Below are positions 1-9,460 of a stretch of 64,000 nt of DNA, piece after piece. Both the position numbers and the translations under genes were made by a program. Source of the DNA: Karstenula rhodostoma CBS 690.94 (taxonomy: Eukaryota > Ascomycota > Dothideomycetes > Pleosporales > Didymosphaeriaceae). The DNA is taken from positions 375,296-439,295 of the forward strand of contig MU001507.1 of the NCBI GenBank assembly GCA_010093485.1. Reading direction: 5' to 3'. Each line of letters begins with the position of its first letter. The first letter of the stretch is position 1. Under the pieces are notes generated by a model. The model was not told the DNA's origin, made no database searches, and saw nothing but the letters and a program-made list of their open reading frames with translations.

Positions 1-483
1 TGCAGCAATGCAGCGCGGCCTGACTCATGACGCGCTGCTGCGCACAGCAATCCGACAGCTCCGAAGGATGACAATGCTCTGTGATGCTCAACTCGAGGCG
101 CGATGTGCATCAGCGCACCCAATATTTTTGTGGAACCCCTACTCGACCCCGCAGCGGCTCGGGAACTTGATACATTCCCTAAACTCCAGTTAGTTTAGAA
201 GCTAATGAGCTCATCGACGGGGTCCACTACCCGGACGAGCCGAGGCCAACGAGCGGGGGGCGTGCGGCGTGGGCGGTGAGTTGAGGAGGTGGGTTTGAAG
301 GCACGATGTTTAGAGGAGGCTACTACTGAAGGGTCGCCGCTGTTGACTGAGCTGGATGACCGTCACGTGCATTCACACCTTCTACAGCATCTGTAGGAGC
401 GATTACGATTGCAATTGAGCGGTCTCCGACATAGTACAGCTTCTTTGACATCAACTATTGCTCCGAGCGTAACAGAACTCAAT
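1..483. other. Intergenic/5' flank of the first AtuA-like gene
   Basis: I see no convincing coding region here. The only open frame of note is about 60 codons and has no recognisable features. The stretch presumably holds the promoter and 5' UTR of the gene starting at 484, and perhaps the end of a gene outside the window. Confidence 0.4.
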
Positions 484-2430
484 ATGCCGTCAAGAAGGCC
501 TATCCGAATCGGCAATGCTTCTGGAGCGATTGGCGATGGGATAGATCAGGTGTAGGCCACCTACCAACGACCCAACAGAAAGTACACCTAACTGGCATTA
601 CAGCTACCGTCTTGCACGCGACGGAGATGTAGACGCCATAACAGCAGACTATCTCGCTGTAAGTAAATCTCGTCCAGATTTCCTACCGACATGACATGCT
701 GACCTTCCCCAAAGGAATTCAACATCGCCTGGAAAGCCATCGAGCTCACCACCCGCCCTGACCTAGGCTACGAGCCCAACTTCCTCGAGCAACTCGCCTG
801 GCAGGACGGCGCAGCAGCCAAGCTTCTCGCGCGCAAGAACATCAAAGTCGTCCACGACGGCGGAGCACTGAACCCCAAAGGCCTTGCGCAGAAGACAGAT
901 GAGTATTTGAAGAGTCTGGGAATTGAGGGGGTGAAAATTGCCTGGGTCGACGGCGACAATGTTACCGGGATGGTCAAGGAAGGAAAACTGGGCAAGCTGA
1001 TGCATCTCGACCAACGAGGCCTGGAATTGGGCGGACTCCGTCACAAGGTCCTCGCTGCGAATGTGTACACGGGGATGGCGGGCGTGATTGCTGCGCTGGA
1101 GGCGGGCGCCCAGATAGTGATTTGTGGGCGGTGTACGGATGCATCGCCGGTGATGGGGCTTGCGGCGTGGTGGCACGGGTGGAAGAGCACGGATTACCAG
1201 CAGTTGGCGGGGAGTTTGCTTGCGGGGCACATCATCGAGTGTGGTGGGTATGTGACCGGGGGTAACTTCTGCGGGTGGAGGGAAATCGAGAATCTGCACC
1301 ATGTTGGGTACCCGATCGCGGAGATCGCTGCGGATGGGACGTGTGTGATCACGAAGCCGGAGCATACGAATGGCGCGGTGACGGTGGATACGTGCAAGGC
1401 ACAGCTGCTGTACGAGATTCAGGGCCCGTTCTATCTCAATCCCGACGTCACGGCTCGCATCGACGGCGCGCAGCTCGAGCAGATTGGCAAGAACCGCGTC
1501 CGCCTCACCGGCATAGTAGGCGAGGCGCCGCCTCCCACGTCCAAGCTAGCTATCTGCCTCCTCGGGGGCTGGCAGGCCGAAGTCTGCGGCTACGCTGCGG
1601 GTCTGGACACCCGCGAGAAACTCGCCCTCATGAAAGATCAAGTCATGCGCGAGATCGACCCTGCGGACTTCTCAACATTCAGCATGGAGATCTACGGCAG
1701 CAGCCCGGACAATCCAAAGTCTCAGCAGGAATGCACAGTCACGCTACGCATGTTTGCGCAGAGCGAGGACAAAGACGCAATGCTCAAGTTCAAACGGGCC
1801 ATCTTCTACAACGGGATGCAAGGTTATTGCGGACTACACCTGGCGATGGACTGGAGAACCATGGAGCCGAAGCCGTATGTGCGGTATTTTCCGAGTCTGG
1901 TACCGAGCGTGGGTGTGCAGTTGACGGCAAGTTTTGTAGACGGGACGAGTGTCAGTGTGCAATCGAAGACGGAGGAAGAGTGTGCGGAGAAGGTTGCTGA
2001 GCAGCTAAACTACGATCCTGAAGCTCCGGTTTCTCTAGCCTTGTTTGGACCTACGGCGCGGAGACCGCTGGGAGATCTTGTTTTCGCGCGCTCGGGTGAC
2101 AAGGGTGGGAATGCGAATGTAGGCTTTTGGGTCAGGGAGCGTGCTGCGTGGCCGTGGCTTAGGAGTTTCCTAACGAGGGAGAAGTGCGTTGAGCTACTAG
2201 GGGATGACTGGAAAGACAAATACAGCGTAGAGAGATGTGAGTTTGAAGGGCTAATGGCGGTACATTTTGTTGTCAGGGGCCTATTACAAGAGGGGGTAAG
2301 TAGTAGCAGTGTGCTTGACGGGTTTGGGAAGAGTGTTGGGGAGTTTTTGAGGGCGAGACACGTGGATGTTCCGGTGGAATTGTTGACGGTGGAGGAGAGG
2401 CGGCGGGCTACGATGAAGGGGAAATTGTAG
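484..2430 (+). CDS. AtuA/DUF1446-family protein (paralogue 1)
   Basis: Exons 484-551, 604-658 and 715-2430 join in phase to give 612 aa. The two short 5' exons were recovered by hand. They read MPSRRPIRIGNASGAIGDG and then a segment ending DAITADYLA, which runs into EFNIAWKAIELTTRPDLGY; this is the usual AtuA N-terminus. Further family motifs are VVHDGGALNPKGL, CGRCTDASPVMGLAAWWHGW and YEIQGPFYLNPDVTA. A C-terminal ferredoxin-like AtuA-associated domain begins near GDLVFARSGDKGGNANVGFW. Bacterial AtuA belongs to the acyclic terpene (citronellol/geraniol) catabolic locus, but the biochemical role of the family is not settled. The protein ends in GKL, a weak PTS1-like tripeptide. It opens a cluster of acyl-CoA genes and has a second paralogue at 17.1 kb. 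Confidence 0.9.
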
Positions 2431-2739
2431 CAAGAACTACCTTTCGACGTCAGCGTCAAACGATTGACTACGACTACATACCATCGCTGTTGCACCAGCG
2501 GATCTACAATGACACTGCAATCAACGTCACGTGGTCGTGAACAGCCCGGCAAAAGCCGAGGTCGGATGTTCTACCCTGAACCGCTGCTCTTCTCCACACC
2601 GACATCCACTAGCGTGCATCGCGCCGCATGATCCTTGTCCGCCATGTACCTCTAGTATTTCCTATATTCTACGCTACCGTCCCGCAAAGATAAAACGGAC
2701 CAATCCACATTCCCCCACCAATTCACAACTCACGACAAC
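2431..2739. promoter_or_regulatory. Intergenic between two co-directional genes
   Basis: About 310 bp hold the 3' UTR of the AtuA-like gene and the promoter and 5' UTR of the MaoC-like gene. I see no ORF or clear motif beyond general pyrimidine richness before the ATG at 2740. Confidence 0.4.
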
Positions 2740-3780
2740 ATGGTAGCAGACAAAGACAAACCTATCAAGAGACCAGACGGCCGCTACGACAACGTCGACT
2801 TTACAAAAGCAGTCGGCTTCAAGCTGCCCACCGTAAAAGCAAGCTACCTGCGTCGCGATGTGCTCCTTTTTGTATGCCTGTCATCCAATTGCGACGTCGA
2901 GCAACAATACTAACCCATCCAGGCCAACGCAATAGGCTGCACCAAAGACGAGCTCCACTTCCTCTACGAACTGCACCCCAACTTCTCCTGCTTCCCCACC
3001 TTCCCCATCAACCTCCCCTTCAAGCAAACAGACCAGGATGTATTCGACTTCTTCGCGCGCGCGCTCGTCACCGACGTCCCCGGCGTGCCGCCCTTCGACC
3101 CGCAGCGCTCCGTCGACGGCGAGCGCGGCATCGAAATCTTACACCCCATCCCCGTGTCCAGCGCTGGCCTCGATCTCGAAGTAAGTCCGGAGATCGTCGG
3201 CGTGTACGACAAGGGTGGGAACATGATTCAGGAGATGGTGCAGAGCGTGGTGGATCGGGTGAGCGGGAAGGTGTTTGCGAGGCTGACGAGTAAGGCGTTT
3301 GGGATTGGGCAGGGGGGCTATGGGGGGCCGAGGGGGCCCAAGACGGTCGACTATACGCCCCCTGCGAGGAAGCCCGATGCTGTGCATGTGTTTCGGACGA
3401 CGCCTGAGACGACGCTGCTGTATCGGCTGTGCGGGGATTATAATCCTATACATGCGGATGATCAGTTTGCGGAGGAGGGGGGGTTCAAGGGTGCGTTTTT
3501 GCAGGGGCTGGGCACGTGGAATATTGCGGCTCATGGGGTGTTGAGGGAGTTGGGTGGGAGTGAGGCGGGGAGGTTGAGGAGCTTCAAGGCGAGGTTCGCG
3601 AAGATTGTGTATCCTGGGGATGCATTGGAGACGAGGATGTGGAAGGTGGGTGAGAAGACGGTCGATGGGAGGTTGCTGGATGAGGTTATCTTCCAGACTG
3701 TTGTGCAGGAAGACGGGCGAGTAGTGCTGAGCAATGGGTTCGTGGAGCTGTGGAAGAAGGGGTCGCAGAGTAAATTATAA
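2740..3780 (+). CDS. Peroxisomal MaoC-type enoyl-CoA hydratase 2
   Basis: Exons 2740-2871 and 2923-3780 join in phase 0 and encode 329 aa. The protein has the double hot-dog arrangement of hydratase 2 enzymes (the C-terminal part of fungal Fox2 and human HSD17B4). The N-terminal half is diverged. The C-terminal half carries the hydratase motif GDYNPIHADDQF, with the expected Asp and His, followed by GFKGAFLQGLGTWNIA. Such enzymes hydrate trans-2-enoyl-CoA to (3R)-hydroxyacyl-CoA. The protein ends in SKL, a textbook PTS1 signal, so it should act in the peroxisomal matrix. It is convergent with the crotonase gene at 3881, only 100 bp away. The length fits a stand-alone hydratase 2 without the dehydrogenase domains of Fox2. 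Confidence 0.92.
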
Positions 3781-3828
3781 ATATTCAACCTGCGATGCCT
3801 TCGCTTCAGGGCCCAAGGAGTCACCAAA

Positions 3829-3886
3829 GCGTCGTACTCATGCAGTATCATTTATAAGCGTCGTACTCAGGCAGTATCATCTATAA
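3829..3886. repeat. 29-bp tandem duplication over the 3' end of a crotonase gene
   Basis: Two adjacent 29-bp copies (3829-3857 and 3858-3886) each begin GCGTCGTACTCA and differ at two positions. The second copy overlaps the stop codon of the minus-strand hydratase at 3881. The pair fills half of the convergent spacer between two cluster genes. Confidence 0.85.
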
Positions 3887-4714
3887 CCGGCTGCCTTTCC
3901 ATATCGGCTTTCTCTTCTCACTAAACGCCTTCAGCCCCTCCTTAATATTATCCCCCTTCTGTAGCTCAGTCCACTCTCTATCCAGCACCAGTTCCACCGC
4001 CCTCTCCACGCTTGCAGTCTCCCACCCTTCTCTCAACCCCGCCCTCGTACATATGATAGCATCAGGACTATTTTCCGCCATCGCAGCCGCCAACCTCACG
4101 GCCTCCTCCACAACATCCTCTTTCTTCACGACCTTATTGACAATCCCCCACTCACGAGCCTTCTGCGCAGATATCGGCTCCCCCATCAGCGCAAACTCGC
4201 TCGCCCGCTGCAATCCCACCGTCCGTATCAGCCGCGGCAACGCACCCCCTATCGGCGCCACCCCCCTCTTTACTTCAGGCAGCCCAAACACCGCATCCTC
4301 GCTGGCAACCACCAAATCGCAGTTAATAACGAACTCGCACCCGCCGCCCATTGCAAGCCCATTGACAGCCGCAATGACAGGCTTCTTCCCCAGACGCCTG
4401 CTCAGCGGCGTAAACGCGGGCTTGTTCCCCATGCGTTTGCTGGGATCCGCGTCCGAGGCCATGCTGCCATTCCACTCCTTGAGGTCTGCGCCCGCGGAGA
4501 AAGCGCGGCCGGTGCCGGTGATGATGGCGACGCTGAGAGCGGGCTCCGCGTCGAGCCAGGCCCAGACCGAGTGCATTTCCCACTGGCCTGCGGTGGACAT
4601 GGCGTTGAGGGCTTTGGGACGGTCCATGCGGATGAGGAGAACGCGTGGGACGGGGAAGGAGAGTTTGAGGAAGGAGGGTGTTGGGGGTGGTGGGGTGGTT
4701 GTGGGGTAAGACAT
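3881..4714 (-). CDS. Peroxisomal enoyl-CoA hydratase/isomerase (crotonase, paralogue A)
   Basis: A single exon of 277 aa. Crotonase-fold features are in order: the oxyanion-hole segment GRAFSAGADLKEW near residues 67-79, then AVNGLAMGGGCEF, whose Glu sits where the first catalytic acid of enoyl-CoA hydratases lies, then FGLPEVKRGVAPIGGALPR, whose Glu fits the second. It should catalyse syn-hydration of 2-enoyl-CoA or a related isomerisation. It ends GSRL, an accepted PTS1 variant, so peroxisomal import is expected. Transcription diverges from the related hydratase starting at 5238, and the two could share a promoter. The exact substrate cannot be read from the sequence. Confidence 0.92.
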   Translation of the reverse strand: MSYPTTTPPPPTPSFLKLSFPVPRVLLIRMDRPKALNAMSTAGQWEMHSVWAWLDAEPALSVAIITGTGRAFSAGADLKEWNGSMASDADPSKRMGNKPAFTPLSRRLGKKPVIAAVNGLAMGGGCEFVINCDLVVASEDAVFGLPEVKRGVAPIGGALPRLIRTVGLQRASEFALMGEPISAQKAREWGIVNKVVKKEDVVEEAVRLAAAMAENSPDAIICTRAGLREGWETASVERAVELVLDREWTELQKGDNIKEGLKAFSEKRKPIWKGSRL

Positions 4715-5237
4715 TTTGGAGGGTCAGTCTGAAAGGAGGAGGGAACGGTAGAGGTGCGACTTTGACAGTTACTTTTCCTTTCGCAAAACGGGGGATGGGA
4801 AGCCAATTCGTGGTTCCTGTGGTCGCGGAGTGAAAGTGTGGCGAGTCAGGGAGCTGTCCGTTCACCTCGGCATGTGGAGCTGCTTGACTCGGTAGCATGC
4901 GCAACCTGATGAATCATTGATTGTCAGACGCGTCGCTAGCACGCGGGTAACAGAGTACGAGGTTGATACCGGAAACCCCATGGGGCCGTTGCCACAGCGG
5001 ACCGCAATGGACCACAGTGGACCGCTACTGGATACATGCAGGGCGCCGATGATTCAGCGTGGGGAGCCTCGGCAGGTACGACCCGAGCAACTTCTCGCAA
5101 CGCGTCCAGTTTCCGTTGCGGACCCTACAACCTTGTTGGCCTTGTGCTGATTCAAACTGTCTATCGCGGCATCATCCGCGCCTTCCATCGCGACGCCCGG
5201 TTTGCATGTCCCTCCGGTAGCAACCCAGATCGCCAAC
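4715..5237. promoter_or_regulatory. Shared divergent promoter of two enoyl-CoA hydratase genes
   Basis: 523 bp separate the start codons of two head-to-head crotonase genes. Several CGG/CCG triplets occur, including an inverted CCG-N3-CGG at 5113-5121, which is the layout bound by some Zn2Cys6 dimers. The phrase GGACC(G/A) recurs three times around 4999-5027. No experimental support is implied. Confidence 0.35.
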
Positions 5238-6149
5238 ATGACGACTCCCCGCACAAAGAATCCCATGCCTGACTGGATAGAATCACCACACCCCCACGTC
5301 CAGCATTCCCTCATCACGTTCCCAGCGAAACACATCCTCCAAGTGACAATCAACCGCCCGGAGGCGCGCAACTGCCTCCCGGTAGAGGGCACCATCGAGC
5401 TCGGCGCGTTATGGAAATGGTACGACGCAGAGCCCGAGCTGCGCGTGGCAGTCTTCACTGGGGCCGGCGACAAGGCTTTCTGTGCAGGCATGGACTTGAA
5501 GCAGCGGTTCGACATCCTGGACACGGGCGACATCGCGCATGATTATCCTCCAGGGCAGTTTGCCGGGATGAGCAATCGGGCGGGGAAGAAGCCAATTATC
5601 GTGGCATGTAATGGACATGCGCATGGTAAGGAGTCCCGATGTACGTGTTGTAAGGAGCGAAACAGGTCTGACAAAGTGCTTCCAGGCGGCGGCTTCGAAG
5701 CCATCCTCAACGCCGACGTAATCTTCGCCTCGCCCAATGCGACCTTCGCCCTCCCCGAAGTCCTCCGCGGCGTCTCCGCCCTCGCCGGCGCCCTGCCGCG
5801 CGTCTTCCTCCTCTTCGGCAACCACCGCGCCATGGACCTGATACTCACCGGCCGCCGGCTGTCTGTCGAGGAAGCGCACGCATGGGGTCTCGTCAAGGAA
5901 ATCGTGCCGCAGGAACAATTGCTGGAAAAGACGCTGGAGTACGCAAAGCTGATTGCGTCTCTAAGTCCCGACAGTGTTATCATCAGTCGACTGGCGGCGA
6001 GGGAGGCGTGGGAGTCGGGAGTCAGTCGCGCGACGATGAGAGGGCAGGAGTTGTGGGCGGAGAACATGCTGAGGAGTGAGAATGCGAGGGAGGGGCTGCA
6101 GGCGTATAAAGAGAAGAGGGAGCCGAGATGGAAGAGGAGCCATTTGTAG
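5238..6149 (+). CDS. Peroxisomal enoyl-CoA hydratase/isomerase (crotonase, paralogue B)
   Basis: Exons 5238-5625 and 5686-6149 give 283 aa. The start at 5238 (context AAC ATG) is preferred over an in-frame ATG 12 codons upstream, though either is possible. The 60-nt intron is a multiple of three and has no in-frame stop. It was recognised because removing it restores ACNGHAHGGGFEAILNADV, the crotonase active-site loop. Other motifs are GDKAFCAGMDLKQRF and FALPEVLRGVSALAGALPR. The C-terminus is SHL, a PTS1 variant. With the divergent paralogue A this gives two crotonases beside a hydratase 2, suggesting successive or stereochemically distinct hydration steps. Confidence 0.9.
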   Translation: MTTPRTKNPMPDWIESPHPHVQHSLITFPAKHILQVTINRPEARNCLPVEGTIELGALWKWYDAEPELRVAVFTGAGDKAFCAGMDLKQRFDILDTGDIAHDYPPGQFAGMSNRAGKKPIIVACNGHAHGKESRCTCCKERNRSDKVLPGGGFEAILNADVIFASPNATFALPEVLRGVSALAGALPRVFLLFGNHRAMDLILTGRRLSVEEAHAWGLVKEIVPQEQLLEKTLEYAKLIASLSPDSVIISRLAAREAWESGVSRATMRGQELWAENMLRSENAREGLQAYKEKREPRWKRSHL

Positions 6150-6295
6150 AGATGGGGAGACAACAATGTTACGAAGTTGAACGAAAACATACAGAGCCAT
6201 GCCCTGATTGATATTGTTTGGGGACTGTCTCATTCAAACTTGGGTGCATGTTGTAATATCGTTTGATCTTTACGGTATGCGATTAATCCTCAATG

Positions 6296-8172
6296 CTATA
6301 GCCGACCCGTTCTCTCTCGCGCAAGCCGAGCTGGTAGTAACCGACGAAGCACCTTTCCATTCCCTGACTTGGGAATCTCGTCCAGTACGACAACCCCTCC
6401 GCGAAGCTTCTTATACGCCGCAACTCTCGAATCAACATGCCGTCGTATATCCGCCACCATCGCATCCCTATCCTGCCCCTCAGCCTTCGCCTCCGCAGTC
6501 AGCGCAACATACGCAATGGGCACTTCCGTTCCCTGAGCATCGTCCCACAACGCACAAACCGCGCCCTCACTCACACACGGGTGCGAGTTGAGATGCGCCT
6601 CGAGTTCCGCCGGGGGCACCTGGTTCCTGCGGCAACGTCAGCGCGCTCCGCATAGGACTCTTCAACCATACCCTTTGTACTTGATAAGCTCCTTCTTCCT
6701 CTCGGTAAGCCACCAATACCCCTCCCCATCCACCCTCACCACATCCCCGGTCCGCATCCACGCCCCCTCAAACGCCCCCCTCGTAGCCTCCTCATCCCGC
6801 ATGTAGCGTCGGAATACACTCGCCCCCCGCACTAGCATCTCACCCTGTGCGCCCTCCGCCACATCCCTGCCCTCGTCGTCTACAACGCGTGCTTCGAGCC
6901 CTGCAAACAGTTTCCCCACCGACCCCACGCGGTGCGCAGATGCGGGCTTCAGCATCGTGATGTTCGTCTCCGTCATGCCGTAGCCCTGGAAGATGGGCGC
7001 GTGGGGGAGGTGTGTGCGGAAGTGCTGGATGGTGGGCGTGGGCAGGACGGCACCGGTGCACATGATGTACTTGACGGTGTGGAGGCGCGAGAGGTCGAAG
7101 GCGGTTTGTTTGGCGATTTGGACGGCGATGGTGGGGAGGATGCGGAGGGCGGTGGCGCGGATCTGGGCGGACAGCGAGAGGTACGAGGGCAGGGTGTAGG
7201 TTTTCTGGAGCATGGTGTAGAGGCCTGTCCAGGTGCCCATGAGGACTACGGTGACGAGGCCTAGATGGGGTGGGCTTGTAAGCACGCTGTGTAGACGCCG
7301 TGTGGGATGCTGGTGGACCTGCCGTAGATGTGACATAGGGGTGCAAAGAACACGCCGCGAACGCTGGCAGACCAGTAGGAAGGCTCGGTCGCTCGGATGC
7401 TGAGCATCGAGGCTACGAGGTTGTAGTGCGATAGCTCGACGCCTTTTGCTTTGCCACTTGTGCCTGAACTGAAACATACGACGGCTGTGTGTTCCCTACT
7501 ATCTCTTTGCGACAAGTCAAATGCCGGAAGTGAAGCCTCCTGGTCGAAGAGCGCATCCGCAGAGAGGCTCTTATCAAAGGGTGACTGGGCGCCGTGCAAG
7601 GAAATGGTATGCAGTGCGGTCAGGTTCAGCCTCTTCGCTGCACCGAACAGAGTCGGCCAAGTATCTGCATCAGCGGCCAACACCTTCGGCCGCGACAGCT
7701 CCAAGCAATGCGCGACTTCGTACTCTGTGCTCAGCGGGTTGACCAATCTAGCACGCATCAATACCCAAAACGCAAAGGATACGATCCGTGTAACCTCTTA
7801 CGCAGCGATCCCTCCACACCACAGCACGGCGTGTATCAACTTGACGGTCTCAACCTTCGCTCCCCATCAGCGCCAAACCCCTGCAGTGTTTACTCATCGC
7901 GGAGATATTTCTCGTACCGAGTTCGGCGCACATATGCACACCACGTCGCCCTCATTTATGCCGACAAAGTGCCGCAACGCATACGCACCCCTCGCGCTCT
8001 GCTCTGCAATCCCAGCATACGTAATCCTCCCCCCGGTCCAATCATCTTCGCAAATGACCTTGTCGCCCTCGACGTCGTCCGGGTTGTATTTTTGCAGCAA
8101 TTGCGAAACAGCGAGGTTCAGTGGGACTTGCGGGGCCGGGTACGGCGACTTGTAGATGACGGGAGACGGCAT
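6296..8172 (-). CDS. 4-coumarate-CoA-ligase-like acyl-CoA synthetase (AMP-binding)
   Basis: Five exons read from high to low coordinate: 8172-7918, 7854-7802, 7747-7323, 7260-6672 and 6626-6296. Together they encode 550 aa. ANL-superfamily motifs are in order: CFSSGTSGKAKGVELSH (phosphate loop), PLCHIYG, GYGMTETN, WMRTGDVVRVDGEGYWWL, ERKKELIKYKGNQVPPAELE and IPKSGNGKVLRR with the C-terminal adenylation Lys. The enzyme should activate a carboxylic acid to its CoA thioester via an acyl-AMP. The third intron is called as GC..AG because only that junction keeps PLCHIYGLVTVVLMG in frame. The C-terminus GRL is PTS1-like but weak. It lies directly beside the hydratases, so it plausibly supplies their CoA substrate. 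Confidence 0.88.
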
Positions 8173-8842
8173 GGTCGTGGTCGTGCTGTGGACGTTGCTC
8201 TGGCTCTGTGATGCGGGCGAGATTGGAGAGCGTGCATGGTTCCATTGGTGGTTGGCGTGGGCCGGATCGGGGTTGGGCTGGTTTGAGAACCCCCGTGGGA
8301 GGAAGCGCGGAGGGGCGGATTGTGGGTCGCCAGCATCTCGTAGTCACTAGCCTCGGTACGGTTGCGGTTTTCCATCCGAGCTGCTCTAGCCTGCGTAAGG
8401 ATTGTCATCGAGATGCTGTGTGGGTGGTGTGCTTGGGAAAAAAGGGTCCTGGATTCCTACGCTACTGTACGTGTATGGATGCGGCGAACGAGTGGAATGG
8501 CGTTGCGATTGGGGTGTGTGCTGTGCAAGTACGGCCATGGAAGCGTTTTGATGGAGGAGAAGCACCGTGGACGGCGGAATGAAACATCCTTTGGCGCAGA
8601 GGATACTCGTACGATTCGAAGTTACGGTCTAGAATTGTCGCGACTTAACGAGAAGGATTGTCGGATAGATAACCGACAGTGTGGTTGTCGCAGCGTGGGC
8701 CTGGTTCAACAATTTGCTACGAATGCATTCATTCCACGAATAACCAGTCGCGGAGCTTGCGGAACATGCGGCAGTGGCTGGCCAATCGAGCGGGACGGCT
8801 CATCCGACCTTTCCTATGCGGGGACCCCACGCGCTGTAACCA
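8173..8842. promoter_or_regulatory. Left half of a divergent promoter split by a transposon
   Basis: Ordinary-composition DNA upstream of the synthetase start (8172), running to the target duplication of the Mutator-like element. I see no gene. Without the element this stretch would join the sequence after 12328, giving about 1.0 kb between the synthetase and the MFS transporter. Confidence 0.5.
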
Positions 8843-8851
8843 CCTGTTGAC
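8843..8851 (+). repeat. Target-site duplication, left copy
   Basis: CCTGTTGAC lies directly before the left inverted repeat. It is repeated exactly at 12320-12328, directly after the right inverted repeat. Confidence 0.93.
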
Positions 8852-8915
8852 GGATCCACGTCGCGGGCAGGCCTCTAAGTAATCGCGGGCAGGCCTGTAA
8901 CTAAATCTAGTTAAG
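8852..8915 (+). repeat. Left terminal inverted repeat (64 bp)
   Basis: Begins GGATCCACGTCGCGGGCAGG and ends CTAGTTAAG. It matches the reverse complement of 12256-12319 at 61 of 64 positions, and all three differences are transitions. It contains its own direct repeat: CGCGGGCAGGCCT occurs at 8862 and again at 8884, a 22-bp period. Confidence 0.92.
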
Positions 8916-9314
8916 TATATATAGAAAGTCCTATAGGCTAAAGTACTATATAGATAAACTATATTATAGTATAATTTATTATAGGTATATAATATTTTTT
9001 AATAATAAAACTATTATAATATTATTAAAAACTTAATAGAATAAATTTAATTAGGTAAAAGTCTAGCTATATAGGAAAGTTCTATAATATATATATATAT
9101 AAGTATAGAGGTAATCTATATATAAAATTAATTTTTACTAAACTTTAAGGAATTATTTACTTATAGTATTATTTATTTTAAGTTAATTTTTATTAATTTT
9201 TATATAATATATAGTATATAGGTAGAGATATTAGTATATATTAAATTATAAATAATTACTACTTATAAAAGCTCTTTTATATATATATTAATATTATTAT
9301 ATATTACTTATAGA

Positions 9315-9460
9315 TACTATATTAGTTATTTAGAAGTAATCTAATTATAGGCTAATAATACCTATAAATATTATATTAACTATCTAAAAATAGCCTAATT
9401 ATAGGCTAATAATATCTATAAGTATTATATTAACTATCTAAAAGTATAGTAATTATAAAT
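9315..9460. repeat. About 54-bp tandem repeat inside the degraded element
   Basis: Roughly 2.7 imperfect copies, each with the core AATTATAGGCTAATAATA followed by CTATAA and a TATATTA(G/A) phrase. It may be a relic of a repeat in the original transposon or a later slippage product in the A+T-rich DNA. Confidence 0.6.

Noticed and set aside
1275..2000. 241-codon frame inside the first AtuA gene
   Set aside because: Shadow of the real frame; Arg/His-rich translation without family features.
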